From Rhizobium etli 8C-3 (GTDB lineage: Bacteria > Pseudomonadota > Alphaproteobacteria > Rhizobiales > Rhizobiaceae), in the NCBI RefSeq assembly GCF_001908375.1, contig NZ_CP017241.1, positions 995,001-1,059,000 of the forward strand: a DNA stretch of 64,000 nt, given 5' to 3'. Below, piece after piece: positions 1 through 11,132 of the stretch. The notes below the pieces were generated by a model. The model ran no database searches, had not been told where the DNA came from, and saw only the letters and a program-made list of their open reading frames with translations. Within the stretch, counting starts at the first letter, position 1, and each line of letters starts with the position of its first letter. A program made the translations under genes and the position numbers.

Positions 1-364
1 CGTCGACAACGAAGTCGTTCTGCCGGTCAACAAGACGGTCCGCGTTCTGGTGACTGCCGCTCCGACCGACGTCATTCACGCCTTCGCCATGCCGTCCTTC
101 GGCATCAAGATCGACGCCGTTCCCGGCCGGTTGAATGAAACCTGGTTCAAGACGGAGCGCGAAGGCCTGTTCTACGGCCAGTGTTCCGAGCTCTGCGGCA
201 AGGACCACGCATACATGCCGATCGCGATCCGCGTCGTCTCCGAAGACAAGTACCAGCAGTGGCTGACGGCTGCCGCTTCTGATCTTCCCGGAGCCTACAA
301 GGCTCTCATGGCTGCCACCGACGGTCCTGCAAAGACCGTCGACGTCGCCGACAACGTTCAGTAA
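1..364 (+). CDS. coxB: Cytochrome c oxidase subunit II, C-terminal part (cut by window start)
   Basis: This is the C-terminal periplasmic cupredoxin domain of subunit II of aa3-type cytochrome c oxidase. It carries the dinuclear CuA centre that accepts electrons from cytochrome c. The frame is open from base 2 and about 120 residues are visible. The CuA loop reads GQCSELCGKDHAYMPI, with both bridging cysteines, the histidine and the methionine present; the upstream copper histidine lies in DVIHAF. The N-terminal membrane helices lie before the window. It ends 18 bases before ctaD and heads the visible part of the cox operon. The identity is secure from the motif and the neighbours. Confidence 0.96.
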   Translation, partial: VDNEVVLPVNKTVRVLVTAAPTDVIHAFAMPSFGIKIDAVPGRLNETWFKTEREGLFYGQCSELCGKDHAYMPIAIRVVSEDKYQQWLTAAASDLPGAYKALMAATDGPAKTVDVADNVQ

Positions 365-367
365 TAG

Positions 368-2080
<1,713 letters not shown>

Positions 2081-2147
2081 GGATGCCGACTTTGTGGGCG
2101 CCGCATGCAAATGCGGCGTCCGGCCTTGAAGAATGCAGGACGAGAGA

Positions 2148-3104
2148 ATGAGGGTCATAAACAATCACGAGGTACTTGTGAACGACGGCGAACATCTCCT
2201 GTCGGAAGCCAGTGCGCGCGATTACTTCGAGCTTTTAAAGCCGCGCGTCATGTCGCTCGTGGTCTTCACGGCCTTTGCCGGCCTCATGCTCGCGCCCGGC
2301 CACATCAATGCCGTGCTTGGCCTGATTTCTATTCTCTGCATTGCCATCGGCGCAGGCGCCTCGGGTGCGCTCAACATGTGGTACGATGCCGATATTGACG
2401 CCATCATGACCCGCACTGCACGTCGGCCGATTCCGGCAGGTCGCATCACGCCGAAGGAAGCACTGGCCTTCGGCCTGATTCTTTCCTGTTTTTCGGTCGT
2501 GATCCTCGGCCTGGCCGTCAATTGGCTCTCGGCATCGATCCTTGCCTTCACGATCTTCTTCTACGTCGTCGTCTACACGATGTGGCTGAAGCGTTCGACG
2601 CCGCAAAACATCGTCATCGGCGGTGCCGCCGGCGCCTTCCCGCCGATGATCGGCTGGGCCTGCGTGACGAATTCGGTGACGATCGAAAGCACCGTCCTGT
2701 TTCTCATCATCTTCCTCTGGACGCCGGCCCATTTCTGGGCGCTCGCTTTGTTCAAGATGCGCGATTACGAGGCTGTCGGCGTGCCGATGCTGCCGAACGT
2801 ATCTGGCGAGCGCGCCACCAAACACCAGATCGTCGCCTATGCCGTGTCGACGGCCGTGTGCGGCGTAGTTCCGACCTTCCTCGGCTTTGCGAGCGCCGGA
2901 TACGGTCTTGCTGCTGCATCGCTCGGTGCGGTCTTCATATACTGTTCCATCGCCGTCTGGCGCATGCCCGATGGCGATCCGAAGATGATCCCGGCGAAGA
3001 AGCTTTTTGCTTTCTCGATCTTTTATCTGTTCGCCATCTTTTCTGCCCTGATGATCGACCGGCTCGCTTCCATGTTGGTTTCCCATGCAGGAGGTGTGCT
3101 GTGA
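2148..3104 (+). CDS. ctaB: Protoheme IX farnesyltransferase (heme O synthase)
   Basis: This UbiA-superfamily membrane prenyltransferase attaches a farnesyl group to protoheme, giving heme O, the precursor of the heme A used by the adjacent oxidase. The Asp-rich motif appears as [19 protein letters not shown], as expected for CtaB, and about eight hydrophobic segments follow. An in-frame ATG exists at 2133, but the ATG at 2148 has an AGGACGAGAG ribosome site just upstream and gives the usual rhizobial N-terminus (MRVINNHEV), so it is preferred. The product is then 318 residues. The stop TGA overlaps the ATG of the next small gene, indicating translational coupling. Confidence 0.95.
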   Translation: MRVINNHEVLVNDGEHLLSEASARDYFELLKPRVMSLVVFTAFAGLMLAPGHINAVLGLISILCIAIGAGASGALNMWYDADIDAIMTRTARRPIPAGRITPKEALAFGLILSCFSVVILGLAVNWLSASILAFTIFFYVVVYTMWLKRSTPQNIVIGGAAGAFPPMIGWACVTNSVTIESTVLFLIIFLWTPAHFWALALFKMRDYEAVGVPMLPNVSGERATKHQIVAYAVSTAVCGVVPTFLGFASAGYGLAAASLGAVFIYCSIAVWRMPDGDPKMIPAKKLFAFSIFYLFAIFSALMIDRLASMLVSHAGGVL

Positions 3105-3241
3105 TGGAAACGGTCAAGCTCACGCAAGCCCAGCGCAAGTCGCGACGCAACCGGAACATCGCTCTCGGCCTTGCGCTTGCTGGCCTTTGCGTTCTTTTCT
3201 ACGCCATCACCATCGTGAAGTTCACCGGGCACGGAGGCTGA
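3104..3241 (+). CDS. coxF: Small membrane protein, CoxF-like oxidase assembly protein
   Basis: This 45-residue protein has a basic N-terminus ([11 protein letters not shown]) followed by a single membrane helix at about residues 19-38. Its start ATG overlaps the ctaB stop (GTGATGG) and it ends 4 bases before ctaG. Small proteins of this shape at this position are annotated CoxF or cytochrome oxidase assembly proteins in alphaproteobacteria. The assignment rests on position, size and topology more than on a diagnostic motif. It probably acts in the inner membrane during oxidase biogenesis. Confidence 0.8.
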   Translation: METVKLTQAQRKSRRNRNIALGLALAGLCVLFYAITIVKFTGHGG

Positions 3242-3245
3242 AGCG

Positions 3246-3854
3246 ATGAGCAATACCGCAAGCGCACGGAAGAAGCAGGGCCGCAGCAATGGTGCCGTCG
3301 TCTTCATGTGCCTGAGCTTCGTCGTCGGTATGACGGCGATGAGTTATGCCGCGGTTCCGCTCTACCGCATCTTCTGCCAGATGACGGGTTACAACGGCAC
3401 GACCCAGCGCGTCGATCAGGCCTCGAGCGTCATCCTCGACCGCAAGATGCGCGTGACCTTCGACGCCAATGTGGCGCCGGGGCTTTACTGGGACTTCAAG
3501 CCGGTGCAGCGCGAGGTCAATCCGCTGATCGGCGAGACCATCCAGGTCAATTTCGTGGCGGAGAACAAGTCGAACGAGACGCAACGCGGCCGGGCAGTCT
3601 TCAACGTGACGCCGGGCGAGGCGGGCGTCTATTTCAACAAGATCCAGTGCTTCTGCTTCACCGAGACGGATCTGAAGCCGGGCGAGAAGCTTGAAATGCC
3701 GGTGGTCTTCTATATCGATCCGGATATTACCAAGGCCGTCGAGTCGAAAGACATCCACACGATTACGCTGTCGTATACGTTCTACCCGAAAGAGGGACCG
3801 AAGCCGGTGGCTTCGAACGAAGGTGGAGCGCAAAAGATTGAAAACAAACTTTGA
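3246..3854 (+). CDS. ctaG: Cytochrome c oxidase assembly protein CtaG (Cox11 family)
   Basis: This Cox11-type copper chaperone inserts CuB into subunit I. It is 202 residues with one N-terminal membrane anchor (about residues 18-40) and a periplasmic immunoglobulin-like domain. The copper-binding motif is visible as [16 protein letters not shown], containing the characteristic [19 protein letters not shown] just after the anchor is also typical of the family. The ATG at 3246 follows the end of the CoxF-like gene by 4 bases. Its placement between ctaB and ctaE is the standard rhizobial order. Confidence 0.97.
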   Translation: MSNTASARKKQGRSNGAVVFMCLSFVVGMTAMSYAAVPLYRIFCQMTGYNGTTQRVDQASSVILDRKMRVTFDANVAPGLYWDFKPVQREVNPLIGETIQVNFVAENKSNETQRGRAVFNVTPGEAGVYFNKIQCFCFTETDLKPGEKLEMPVVFYIDPDITKAVESKDIHTITLSYTFYPKEGPKPVASNEGGAQKIENKL

Positions 3855-3914
3855 TTGAGGATCGTTTCCGGCTATGCCGGAGGCGAAGCGAAGGAAGACA
3901 TCCGGGGATCTGAC

Positions 3915-4793
3915 ATGGCCGATGCGCATCAGAAAAATCACGACTACCACATCATCGACCCGAGTCCGTGGCCGATTCTGGCGTCGCTTGGCGCCTTCAT
4001 CGTAACGTTCGGCGGCGTCGGCTATATGCGCTACCTCAACGGCGGATCTCTGCACCTCTTCGGTGTCGAATGGGCCCAGCCCTGGCTGTTTTACATCGGC
4101 CTCGTACTGATCCTCTATGTCATGTACGGCTGGTGGGCAGATACGGTGAAGGAGGCCCATGAGGGTGCCCATACCCGCGTCGTCTCGCTGCATCTGCGCT
4201 ACGGCATGATCATGTTCATCGCCTCGGAAGTGATGTTCTTCGTCGCCTGGTTCTGGGCCTATTTCGACGCCAGCCTCTTTGCGAACGAAGCGATCCAGGC
4301 GTCGCGCCTGGCATATACCGGCGGCCAGTGGCCGCCGAAGGGCATCGAGGTTCTCGATCCCTGGCACCTGCCGATCTACAATACCGTGATCCTGCTCTTG
4401 TCCGGCACGACGGTCACCTGGGCGCATCACGCGCTGCTGCACAATGACCGCAGGGGCCTCATTCAGGGCCTGACGCTCACCGTCCTGCTCGGCATCCTGT
4501 TCTCCGGCGTCCAGGCTTACGAATACATGCATGCGCCCTTCGCGTTCAAGAACTCGATCTACGGCGCCACCTTCTTCATGGCGACCGGCTTCCACGGTTT
4601 CCACGTGCAGATCGGAACGATCTTCCTGCTGGTCTGCCTGCTGCGCGCACTGCGCGGCGACTTCACGCCAAAGCAGCACTTCGGTTTCGAAGCCGCCGCC
4701 TGGTACTGGCATTTCGTCGACGTCGTCTGGCTCTTCCTGTTCTTCTGCATCTACGTCTGGGGCGGCTGGGGTGCTCCTGTCGCGGCGGGCTGA
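3915..4793 (+). CDS. ctaE: Cytochrome c oxidase subunit III
   Basis: Subunit III of aa3 oxidase is a seven-helix membrane protein without redox cofactors that stabilises the complex. The product is 292 residues. Recognisable segments are FIASEVMFFVAWFWAYFDAS, ending with the AYFDAS block, and WYWHFVDVVWLFLFFCIYVW near the C-terminus. The frame is open from a TTG at 3855, but the ATG at 3915 gives the family's usual start (MADAHQKNHDYH) and is preferred. The 60-base gap after ctaG is then a normal spacer. A strong terminator follows at 4814. Confidence 0.97.
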   Translation: MADAHQKNHDYHIIDPSPWPILASLGAFIVTFGGVGYMRYLNGGSLHLFGVEWAQPWLFYIGLVLILYVMYGWWADTVKEAHEGAHTRVVSLHLRYGMIMFIASEVMFFVAWFWAYFDASLFANEAIQASRLAYTGGQWPPKGIEVLDPWHLPIYNTVILLLSGTTVTWAHHALLHNDRRGLIQGLTLTVLLGILFSGVQAYEYMHAPFAFKNSIYGATFFMATGFHGFHVQIGTIFLLVCLLRALRGDFTPKQHFGFEAAAWYWHFVDVVWLFLFFCIYVWGGWGAPVAAG

Positions 4794-4813
4794 TCGGCCG
4801 AAAGAAAACCAAG

Positions 4814-4843
4814 AAGGCGGGACCATCGGCGCCCGCCTTTTTT
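4814..4843 (+). terminator. Rho-independent terminator after ctaE
   Basis: An AAGGCGGG arm and its CCCGCCTT complement enclose a 10-base loop and run into six T residues. It sits 20 bases after the ctaE stop and ends the cox operon. On the opposite strand it also lies just past the end of the CPT-like gene. Confidence 0.9.
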
Positions 4844-4847
4844 ATCG

Positions 4848-5495
4848 CTATCTTGAAGCGGCGATTCGCTCGAAGGCGGATGGTTCGGCAATCCCGAGAT
4901 CGAGTTGGCGGCGGATCGCCTGGGCGCATTCATCTGGCGTCAGCACCGAGGTATCGAGCTCGAGATCGTAGATTCCCGGCCGGTGCACCTCCTCCTGCCA
5001 GCGCCGCACGGCCTCTGGTACAGGGACCTCGCCAGTCGCTCTTTCGTAAAGGTTCTCGCGGCCGGGCTCGTCGATGTCGCGGCGCTTCATGATGACGTCG
5101 AGCGGGCAGAGCACGCCGACGAAGAGAACCGGGAAACCTTCAAGCCGCCGAGCGCAATCGGTGAGAATCCCGAGCGGCCGCGAATAGGCGTCGTGATGAC
5201 CGAGGTCGGCGACGACATTCAGCCCGAGCCCGGCATGGATTGCGATGGATTCGTAAAGTGCCGCATAGAAGAACGGCACCAGTTCCTCAAGATCGGGGCG
5301 TTCGCCGCCCGGGCGAAGGCCGATGCCCGGCAGGTAGCGCGCTGGCGTCGCGGCATTGTAGGTGTCGACGCCGAGGTTCATCCACGGTCCTTCGAACTGC
5401 TGCTGAATGGCTCTTGCGAGCGTCGTCTTGCCGCTTCGCGGCGCCCCGTTCAGGATCACGATCTGGCCTGCAGGATTTTCTTTGCTCATCAGCAT
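4848..5495 (-). CDS. Chloramphenicol phosphotransferase-like P-loop kinase
   Basis: This 215-residue P-loop protein has a Walker A motif near the N-terminus (ILNGAPRSGKTTLAR). The following LGVDTYNAATPARYLPGIG region and the late RAXGEVPVPEAVRRWQEEVH region match the CPT (chloramphenicol O-phosphotransferase-like) family as I know it. The family phosphorylates small hydroxylated substrates, but the substrate here cannot be read from sequence and antibiotic resistance should not be assumed. Two in-frame ATGs exist, at 5495 and 5489; the second has better spacing from AGAAGAAG. The gene is reversed relative to the cox and SURF1 genes on either side, so it is a separate unit. Confidence 0.72.
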   Translation of the reverse strand: MLMSKENPAGQIVILNGAPRSGKTTLARAIQQQFEGPWMNLGVDTYNAATPARYLPGIGLRPGGERPDLEELVPFFYAALYESIAIHAGLGLNVVADLGHHDAYSRPLGILTDCARRLEGFPVLFVGVLCPLDVIMKRRDIDEPGRENLYERATGEVPVPEAVRRWQEEVHRPGIYDLELDTSVLTPDECAQAIRRQLDLGIAEPSAFERIAASR

Positions 5496-5616
5496 CTTCT
5501 TCTGTTTGGCGCGAATCGCCTGGGCGAGATCGCGCAGCTATTTCCTTTCGTCCTGCAGATACTTTATGGGAGAGTTAAGGCGCGGCTGAAAACGAACTCC
5601 GGCCGAAAGGAAGACG

Positions 5617-6000
5617 ATGAGCGAAGACCGTGCGCATTTTCCCCCTGTGGATCCGTTAAAGACCGGGATAAGGGGCTGCTGCCCGCGCTGCGGACAGGGC
5701 AAATTGTTCGATGGCCTGCTCTCGGTGAAGCCACGCTGTGCCGCCTGCGGCCTCGATTATTCCTTTGCCGATTCGGGTGATGGTCCCGCCGTCTTCGTCA
5801 TTCTCATCGTCGGCTTCATCGTCATCGGTTCCGTGCTCTGGCTGGAGGTGAACTACTCGCCGCCGATCTGGCTGCACATTTTGCTGTTCGCTCCGCTGAC
5901 GATCGCACTTTCGCTGGCGGCATTGCGCTGGTGCAAGGGCATCCTGATCGCCATGCAATACCGCCACAATGCCCGCGAAGGACGCATTTCCAGTGACTGA
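5617..6000 (+). CDS. DUF983 family membrane protein
   Basis: This 127-residue protein has an N-terminal zinc-ribbon-like domain (CCPRCGQGKLF, then PRCAACGLDYSF) followed by two membrane helices at about 55-75 and 85-105. This is the standard DUF983 arrangement. Genes of this family accompany cox and SURF1 genes in alphaproteobacteria, which suggests a role in oxidase biogenesis, although no activity is established. The 3' end overlaps the start of the SURF1 gene, so the two are probably co-translated. The start at 5617 follows GGAAGACG. Confidence 0.9.
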   Translation: MSEDRAHFPPVDPLKTGIRGCCPRCGQGKLFDGLLSVKPRCAACGLDYSFADSGDGPAVFVILIVGFIVIGSVLWLEVNYSPPIWLHILLFAPLTIALSLAALRWCKGILIAMQYRHNAREGRISSD

Positions 6001-6748
6001 TATCCAGGCCGTGGCTGCCCGGCGAAGGCTGCCGGTCTTGACCGGCATTGCCGTGCTGATTGCCCTTTCCATCCTCGTCTCGCTCGGCACCTGGCAGGTG
6101 GAGCGCCTGCATTGGAAGCAAGGGCTGATCGCCGATATTGCGGAGCGCCGCGCCTCGAGGCCGGTGCGGCTTGCCGATATCGAGCGGCTGCTCGCTTCGG
6201 GCGGCGACATCGAGTACCGGCCCGTCACGACAACCGGACGCTATGTGAACGACAAGGAGCGACACTTCTTCGCCACCTGGCGCGGCCAGACGGGCTATTA
6301 CATCTACACCCCGCTTGAGCTTGCCGGCGGGCGCCATCTCTTCGTCAATCGCGGCTTCGTTCCTTTTGAGAACAAGGAGCCAAAAATGCGCATTCAGGGC
6401 CAACTGACCGGCGAGCAGACGGTCACCGGCCTGACGCGCAACAAGCTGCCCGGAAAGCCTTCCTGGCTCGTACCGGACAACGATGTCGCCAACAACATCT
6501 TCTACTGGAAAGACCTCGATGTGATGGCCGCAAGCACTGGCCTCGACAAGGCGAGCGTCTTGCCCTTCTTCGTCGATGCCGATTCGACCCCCAACCCCAA
6601 GGGGCTGCCGATCGGCGGCGTCACCGACGTCGACCTGCCGAACAACCACCTGCAATATGCCCTTACCTGGTATGGCCTGGCGGCGGTGCTGGTCGTGATC
6701 GTTGCGATCTCCTGGTTCCGCGGGCGAGGCAAGCCGGCTTCGCAATAG
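5993..6748 (+). CDS. SURF1 family cytochrome oxidase biogenesis protein
   Basis: SURF1 proteins help insert heme A into oxidase subunit I. The sequence has an N-terminal membrane helix containing the [15 protein letters not shown] signature (about residues 25-40), a periplasmic domain, and a C-terminal helix followed by [12 protein letters not shown] and a basic tail. An ATG at 5969 is possible, but the GTG at 5993, eight bases inside the DUF983 gene end, has an AAGGA ribosome site and gives a normal N-terminus. I therefore chose 5993 (251 residues). Its location after the cox genes supports the role. Confidence 0.93.
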   Translation: MTDIQAVAARRRLPVLTGIAVLIALSILVSLGTWQVERLHWKQGLIADIAERRASRPVRLADIERLLASGGDIEYRPVTTTGRYVNDKERHFFATWRGQTGYYIYTPLELAGGRHLFVNRGFVPFENKEPKMRIQGQLTGEQTVTGLTRNKLPGKPSWLVPDNDVANNIFYWKDLDVMAASTGLDKASVLPFFVDADSTPNPKGLPIGGVTDVDLPNNHLQYALTWYGLAAVLVVIVAISWFRGRGKPASQ

Positions 6749-6809
6749 AATCGCTTCAATTTATTCTCATATTGGGCTAGACAGCCCCTACCAGATTACC
6801 GGACATGAC

Positions 6810-7814
6810 ATGAACATAGCGGCGAAACCTCCATTGACGATCAGGCTTTGCGGACCGCGGGGCTTCTGCGCCGGCGTCGACCGCGCCATCCAGATCGTCG
6901 TGCTGGCGCTGAAGTCCTACGGCGCCCCCGTCTATGTCCGCCACGAAATCGTGCATAACCGCTACGTCGTTGAGGGGCTGGAGGCCAAGGGTGCGGTCTT
7001 CGTCGAAGAACTCGATGAAATTCCGGCCGAACACCGCGCCCAGCCCGTCGTCTTTTCCGCGCACGGCGTCCCGAAGTCCGTTCCGGCTGATGCGAACGCC
7101 CGCAATCTCTTCTATCTCGATGCCACCTGTCCGCTGGTTTCGAAGGTTCACAAGCAGGCGATGCGACATAATCGCCTCGGCCGCCATGTCGTGCTGATCG
7201 GCCATGCCGGTCATCCGGAAGTCATCGGCACGATGGGTCAGCTTCCCGAGGGCTCGGTCTCGCTGATCGAGACGGTTGAAGACGCCGATGCCTATCAGCC
7301 TGCCGATCCCGACAATCTGGGCTACGTTACGCAGACGACGCTTTCGGTCGACGACACGGCCGGGGTGATTGCGCGTCTTGAGCAACGTTTCCCCAAGCTG
7401 ACGGCACCCGCTGCCGATTCAATCTGCTATGCCACGACCAACCGCCAGGAAGTGGTCAAGCAGGCCGCACCCGGCTGCGACCTCTTCATCATCGTCGGTG
7501 CGCCGAATTCCTCCAACTCCAAGCGCCTTGTCGAAGTCGCGTTGAGGGCAGGGGCGAAGAAGTCGATCCTTGTGCAGCGCGCCGCCGAGCTGGACTGGAA
7601 CGAGATCGGTCCGATTTCGACGCTTGGCCTTTCGGCCGGTGCCTCCGCGCCGGAAGTGATCGTCAACGAGATCATCGAGGCCTTCCGGGCGCGTTTCGAC
7701 GCCCGGGTGGAGCTTGCAGAGACCGTGCAGGAAAACGAGCATTTCTTGGTCAACCGGGAGCTGCGCAACATCGAGCTGACGACAGCCGACATGGCTTTTG
7801 TGAACGGGGATTAG
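6810..7814 (+). CDS. ispH: 4-hydroxy-3-methylbut-2-enyl diphosphate reductase
   Basis: IspH (LytB) is the iron-sulfur enzyme of the last step of the MEP pathway, producing IPP and DMAPP. The three cluster cysteines lie in [20 protein letters not shown] and [10 protein letters not shown], and the conserved [14 protein letters not shown] segment and the SNSKRLVEV block are present. The product is 334 residues. The frame is open upstream to 6702, but the ATG at 6810 ([11 protein letters not shown]) gives the family's normal length. It follows SURF1 by about 60 bases and precedes thrB, an order common in rhizobia. Confidence 0.97.
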   Translation: MNIAAKPPLTIRLCGPRGFCAGVDRAIQIVVLALKSYGAPVYVRHEIVHNRYVVEGLEAKGAVFVEELDEIPAEHRAQPVVFSAHGVPKSVPADANARNLFYLDATCPLVSKVHKQAMRHNRLGRHVVLIGHAGHPEVIGTMGQLPEGSVSLIETVEDADAYQPADPDNLGYVTQTTLSVDDTAGVIARLEQRFPKLTAPAADSICYATTNRQEVVKQAAPGCDLFIIVGAPNSSNSKRLVEVALRAGAKKSILVQRAAELDWNEIGPISTLGLSAGASAPEVIVNEIIEAFRARFDARVELAETVQENEHFLVNRELRNIELTTADMAFVNGD

Positions 7815-7975
7815 AGGCTTGGAGCGTGCCGCTTATTCTCCCTCGCCGTGCCGGGCATCTTCGCTCACCAGGGAAAAGACTGCCTGTGCCGATCTTTCCC
7901 TTGTGCGGGAGATGTCGCGAAGTACAGAGGGGGTTTCCCCATGCGCTTCATCGCTTCCTTCTAGCGTATTGAATG
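7815..7975 (+). repeat. Intergenic stretch resembling a degenerate rhizobial intergenic repeat
   Basis: The gap between ispH and thrB contains C/T-rich blocks (TTATTCTCCCTCG, TTTCCCTTGTGCGGGAGATG) like those seen in rhizobial intergenic mosaic or REP-type elements. No perfect long hairpin and no ORF was recognised. This is a resemblance only; copies elsewhere in the genome are needed to prove a repeat. Confidence 0.3.
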
Positions 7976-7987
7976 TGAGAGCCCGCC

Positions 7988-8953
7988 TTGGCAGTCTATA
8001 CCGATATTTCAGAAGACGATTTGAAGTGGTTTTTGACGGAGTACGACGCCGGCACGCTGCTTTCCTACAAGGGGATTGCAGAAGGCGTCGAAAATTCCAA
8101 CTTCCTGTTGCACACCACTAAAAAGCCGCTGATCCTTACGCTTTATGAAAAGCGCGTCGAAAAAGCCGACCTGCCGTTCTTCCTCGGCCTGATGCAGCAT
8201 CTCGCCGCGCGCGGCGTATCCTGCCCTCTGCCGCTGCCGCGCAAGGACGGTGCGCTGCTCGGCACGCTTTCGGATCGTCCGGCGGCGCTCATTTCCTTCC
8301 TCGAAGGCATGTGGCTTCGCAAGCCCGAAGCCAGACACTGCCGCGAAGTCGGCAGGGCTCTGGCTCAGATGCATATCGCCGGCGAAGGTTTCGAACTGAA
8401 GAGGCCGAACGCGCTGTCGCTGGAGGGCTGGAAGTTGCTTTGGGATAAGTCCGAGGCGCGCGCCGACGAAGTCGAGACGGGCTTGTCCGCCGAAATCCGA
8501 GGCGAGATCGATTTCCTCACTGCCCACTGGCCGAAGGACCTTCCGGCCGGCATCATTCATGCCGATCTCTTTCCCGACAACGTCTTCTTCCTCGGCGATG
8601 AGCTGTCTGGCCTGATCGACTTCTATTTCGCCTGCAACGATCTGCTTTTTTACGACGTCTCGATCATTCTCAATGCCTGGTGCTTTGAAAAGGACGGCGC
8701 CTACAACATCACGAAGGGCACTGCCATGCTGGAAGGCTACCGGAGTGTGCGACCGCTCGACAGTGCCGAACTCGCCGCGCTTCCTGTGCTCGCGCGTGGT
8801 TCTGCGCTGCGTTTCTTCCTGACCCGGCTCTACGACTGGCTGACGACGCCGGAAGGTGCAATGGTCACCAAGAAGGACCCGCTCGAATACCTGCGCAAGC
8901 TTCGCTTCCACCGGCAGGTCGCATCGGCGGCCGAATACGGGCTTTCGGCATGA
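7988..8953 (+). CDS. thrB: Homoserine kinase
   Basis: This is the aminoglycoside-phosphotransferase-fold homoserine kinase that phosphorylates homoserine ahead of threonine synthase; thrC is also in this window, at 30478-31878. The catalytic loop is [13 protein letters not shown] (HxDxxxDN) and the metal-binding DFG-like segment is [10 protein letters not shown]. The product is 321 residues. Translation appears to start at the TTG at 7988 (MAVYTDIS), which matches the usual rhizobial N-terminus and follows GTGAGAG. The stop overlaps the rnhA start by four bases (ATGA). Confidence 0.95.
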   Translation: MAVYTDISEDDLKWFLTEYDAGTLLSYKGIAEGVENSNFLLHTTKKPLILTLYEKRVEKADLPFFLGLMQHLAARGVSCPLPLPRKDGALLGTLSDRPAALISFLEGMWLRKPEARHCREVGRALAQMHIAGEGFELKRPNALSLEGWKLLWDKSEARADEVETGLSAEIRGEIDFLTAHWPKDLPAGIIHADLFPDNVFFLGDELSGLIDFYFACNDLLFYDVSIILNAWCFEKDGAYNITKGTAMLEGYRSVRPLDSAELAALPVLARGSALRFFLTRLYDWLTTPEGAMVTKKDPLEYLRKLRFHRQVASAAEYGLSA

Positions 8954-9390
8954 AGCACGTCGACATTTTCACCGACGGTGCGTGCTCGGGCAATCCCGGT
9001 CCTGGTGGTTGGGGCGCGATCCTGCGCTATGGCGACATCGAAAAGGAACTCTCCGGCGGCGAGGCGGAGACGACCAATAACCGCATGGAGTTGATGGCGG
9101 CGATTTCGGCGCTCTCGGCGCTGAAGACGCCCTGCGAGGTCGACCTTTATACCGACAGCGCCTACGTCAAGGACGGGATTTCCAAGTGGATCTTCGGCTG
9201 GAAGAAGAACGGCTGGAAGACTTCGGACAAGAAACCGGTGAAGAATGCCGAGCTCTGGCAGGCGCTCGAGGAGGCTCGCAACAAGCACAAAGTGACGCTC
9301 CACTGGATCAAGGGCCATGCCGGCCATCCGCAGAACGAGCGCGCCGACGAACTGGCACGCATGGGAATGGCGCCCTTCAAGAAGCGGTAG
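8950..9390 (+). CDS. rnhA: Ribonuclease HI
   Basis: RNase HI cuts the RNA strand of RNA-DNA hybrids, removing R-loops and primers. At 146 residues it is normal length. The four catalytic acidic residues are visible in [34 protein letters not shown] and ERADELAR, and the basic handle region [16 protein letters not shown] is present. The ATG overlaps the thrB stop, so the two are translationally coupled, a pairing common in alphaproteobacteria. Confidence 0.97.
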   Translation: MKHVDIFTDGACSGNPGPGGWGAILRYGDIEKELSGGEAETTNNRMELMAAISALSALKTPCEVDLYTDSAYVKDGISKWIFGWKKNGWKTSDKKPVKNAELWQALEEARNKHKVTLHWIKGHAGHPQNERADELARMGMAPFKKR

Positions 9391-9415
9391 GGCGGCAAAT
9401 CCGGGGGAGGCGATA

Positions 9416-10219
9416 TTGCGCATCATCTCGCTGAATGTCTGGGGCGGCAAGCTGCATCTGCCGCTGATGGACTATCTGAGGGCTGCCGAGGCGGACGTGC
9501 TCTGCCTCCAGGAGGTCACCCGTTCCGTCACCGTCAAGAGCGACTGGCTTGAATATCGCGACGGCAGCCACATCCTGCCGCAGCGCGCCAACCTCTTCGA
9601 CGAGATCAAGACGGTCCTTCCGGAGCATGACGCCTTCTTTGCGCCGACGGCGAGAGGCGAGCTTTTTGATGACGAAAACAGCGTGCCTTCGGAGTTCGGT
9701 CTTGCAACCTTCGTGCGACGGACGATTGCCGTCATCGGCCACGCCATGGATTTCGTCCATGGCGAATTTTCAGCAGATGGCTACGGAGAACATCCGCGCG
9801 CCCGCAACGCCCATGCCATGCGCCTTTTCGACTACGAGGCCGGGCACGTCATCACGATCGCCCATCTGCATGGCCTGCGCGACATGGCCGGCAAGGGTGA
9901 TACCCCCGCACGCCGGGGTCAAGCCGATGCGCTGGTCGCCCTGATCGGGCAAATCTGGCGCAAGGGCGAGCGTCTCGTCGTCTGCGGCGACTTCAACGTG
10001 CTGCCCGCAAGCGTGATGTTCGATGTGCTCGGCGCACAAGGCCTCACCGATCTCGTCACTTCCTGCGGCTTCACAGATACGAGAACAACGCATTATGCCA
10101 AGGACGGGCGCTTTGCCGACTATATGCTGGTGACGCCTGAAGTCGGCGTCGTGAGCTTCGACGTCGTCCGGGAACCGGAAGTATCCGACCATCGGCCGCT
10201 CTTGCTGGAGATTGGGTAG
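9416..10219 (+). CDS. Endonuclease/exonuclease/phosphatase family protein
   Basis: This EEP-superfamily hydrolase (267 residues) belongs to the metal-dependent phosphodiesterase or nuclease fold. Characteristic elements are RIISLNVWGG at the start, CLQEV (metal-binding glutamate), VCGDFNVLP in the second half and SDHRPLLLEIG at the very C-terminus. No signal peptide is evident. The best start is the TTG at 9416, five bases after a strong GGGGGAGG ribosome site; upstream in-frame ATGs lie inside rnhA. The substrate (nucleic acid, lipid or phosphate ester) cannot be told from the sequence. Confidence 0.85.
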   Translation: MRIISLNVWGGKLHLPLMDYLRAAEADVLCLQEVTRSVTVKSDWLEYRDGSHILPQRANLFDEIKTVLPEHDAFFAPTARGELFDDENSVPSEFGLATFVRRTIAVIGHAMDFVHGEFSADGYGEHPRARNAHAMRLFDYEAGHVITIAHLHGLRDMAGKGDTPARRGQADALVALIGQIWRKGERLVVCGDFNVLPASVMFDVLGAQGLTDLVTSCGFTDTRTTHYAKDGRFADYMLVTPEVGVVSFDVVREPEVSDHRPLLLEIG

Positions 10220-10375
10220 CGGTCAGCAGGTTGCCTTAGATATCGACGCTCGTCGTTAGCCGGAATACGAAACTGCCTAAAGCGTGGGCATTGCAACGGA
10301 CTGTTTCCCAGCCCAGGCGGGAAAGCCGTTGTAAATGAAGCATTTGCGAAAATTGGCATATGGCTTGCTTTTCCG

Positions 10376-10389
10376 TCTTGTATGCAAGA
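10376..10389 (+). promoter_or_regulatory. Palindrome over the GntR start codon, possible autoregulatory site
   Basis: TCTTG-TATG-CAAGA is an inverted repeat with five-base arms that spans the proposed ATG at 10382. Its TTG/CAA arms resemble FadR-subfamily GntR operators. Binding by the encoded GntR protein is an inference. Confidence 0.35.
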
Positions 10390-11128
10390 TAGCCATACAT
10401 CCGAGAGCACGCAGAGCAACATCGAAGAGGCGATCATTTCGGGCATTCTTTCCGCCCGGATCCGGCCCGGCACACGGCTGAGCGAAAACCAGCTTGCGTC
10501 GGTCTTCGGCGTTTCGCGCACCCGTGTGCGTGAGGCGATGATGAGGCTCGAAACGCGCGGCATCGTCACCGTGAGCCCGCGGCGAGGCTGGTTTGTAGTC
10601 GAGCCGTCAGCCGAAGAGGCGATGACCGTCTATGCGGCAAGGCGCGCCATCGAATCAGGCCTGCTGCGCGGCATGCGCGCCCTGACGGACGAGGGCCGTA
10701 AGGTTCTCGTCTGCCACCTCGAGGAGGAAAAGGCTGCGATGGCTGCAGGCGACCGCCAGCGCCTCACCTGCCTCATGGGTGACTTTCATATCCGCATTGC
10801 CGAACTCGGCGAAAACCCGATCCTTGTCGACATCCTGCGCGATCTTACCGCCAGGACGATCCTGATTTCGATGCTCTATCAGTCGGAATTTCACGCAGTG
10901 CAGTCTCATGACGGGCACTGCCGCATCTTCGAGGCGATGGCCGCAGGCAATTTCGTCAAGGCCGCCGAGCTCTCGGTCGAACACCTGGACGAGGTGGAAA
11001 CGGGCCTGGACCTCACGACCCGCCCGGACCCGCTCTCGGAATTGCGCAGTTCCCTGTCGCTCCCTCCCAGGACCGTGTCTTCCCAACCGGCAGAAACACG
11101 AAAAACCGCAACTTCAAAGGAGAAATGA
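10382..11128 (+). CDS. GntR family (FCD type) transcriptional regulator
   Basis: This 248-residue regulator has an N-terminal winged helix (SENQLASVFGVSRTRVREAMMRLETRG, containing the recognition helix) at about residues 15-75 and a C-terminal all-helical FCD ligand domain. Metal-type residues are spread over DFHIRIAEL and the SHDGHCRIFEAM segment. It lies immediately upstream of an amino-acid ABC importer on the same strand, five bases before the binding-protein gene, so it probably controls that operon in response to the transported compound. No ribosome site precedes the ATG, suggesting either a leaderless transcript or a different start. Confidence 0.88.
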   Translation: MQDSHTSESTQSNIEEAIISGILSARIRPGTRLSENQLASVFGVSRTRVREAMMRLETRGIVTVSPRRGWFVVEPSAEEAMTVYAARRAIESGLLRGMRALTDEGRKVLVCHLEEEKAAMAAGDRQRLTCLMGDFHIRIAELGENPILVDILRDLTARTILISMLYQSEFHAVQSHDGHCRIFEAMAAGNFVKAAELSVEHLDEVETGLDLTTRPDPLSELRSSLSLPPRTVSSQPAETRKTATSKEK

Positions 11129-11132
11129 ACAT

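Noticed and set aside
3222..4826. A 534-codon reverse frame across ctaG and ctaE
   Set aside because: Composition is charged and domain-free, and the plus strand holds ctaG and ctaE with diagnostic motifs.
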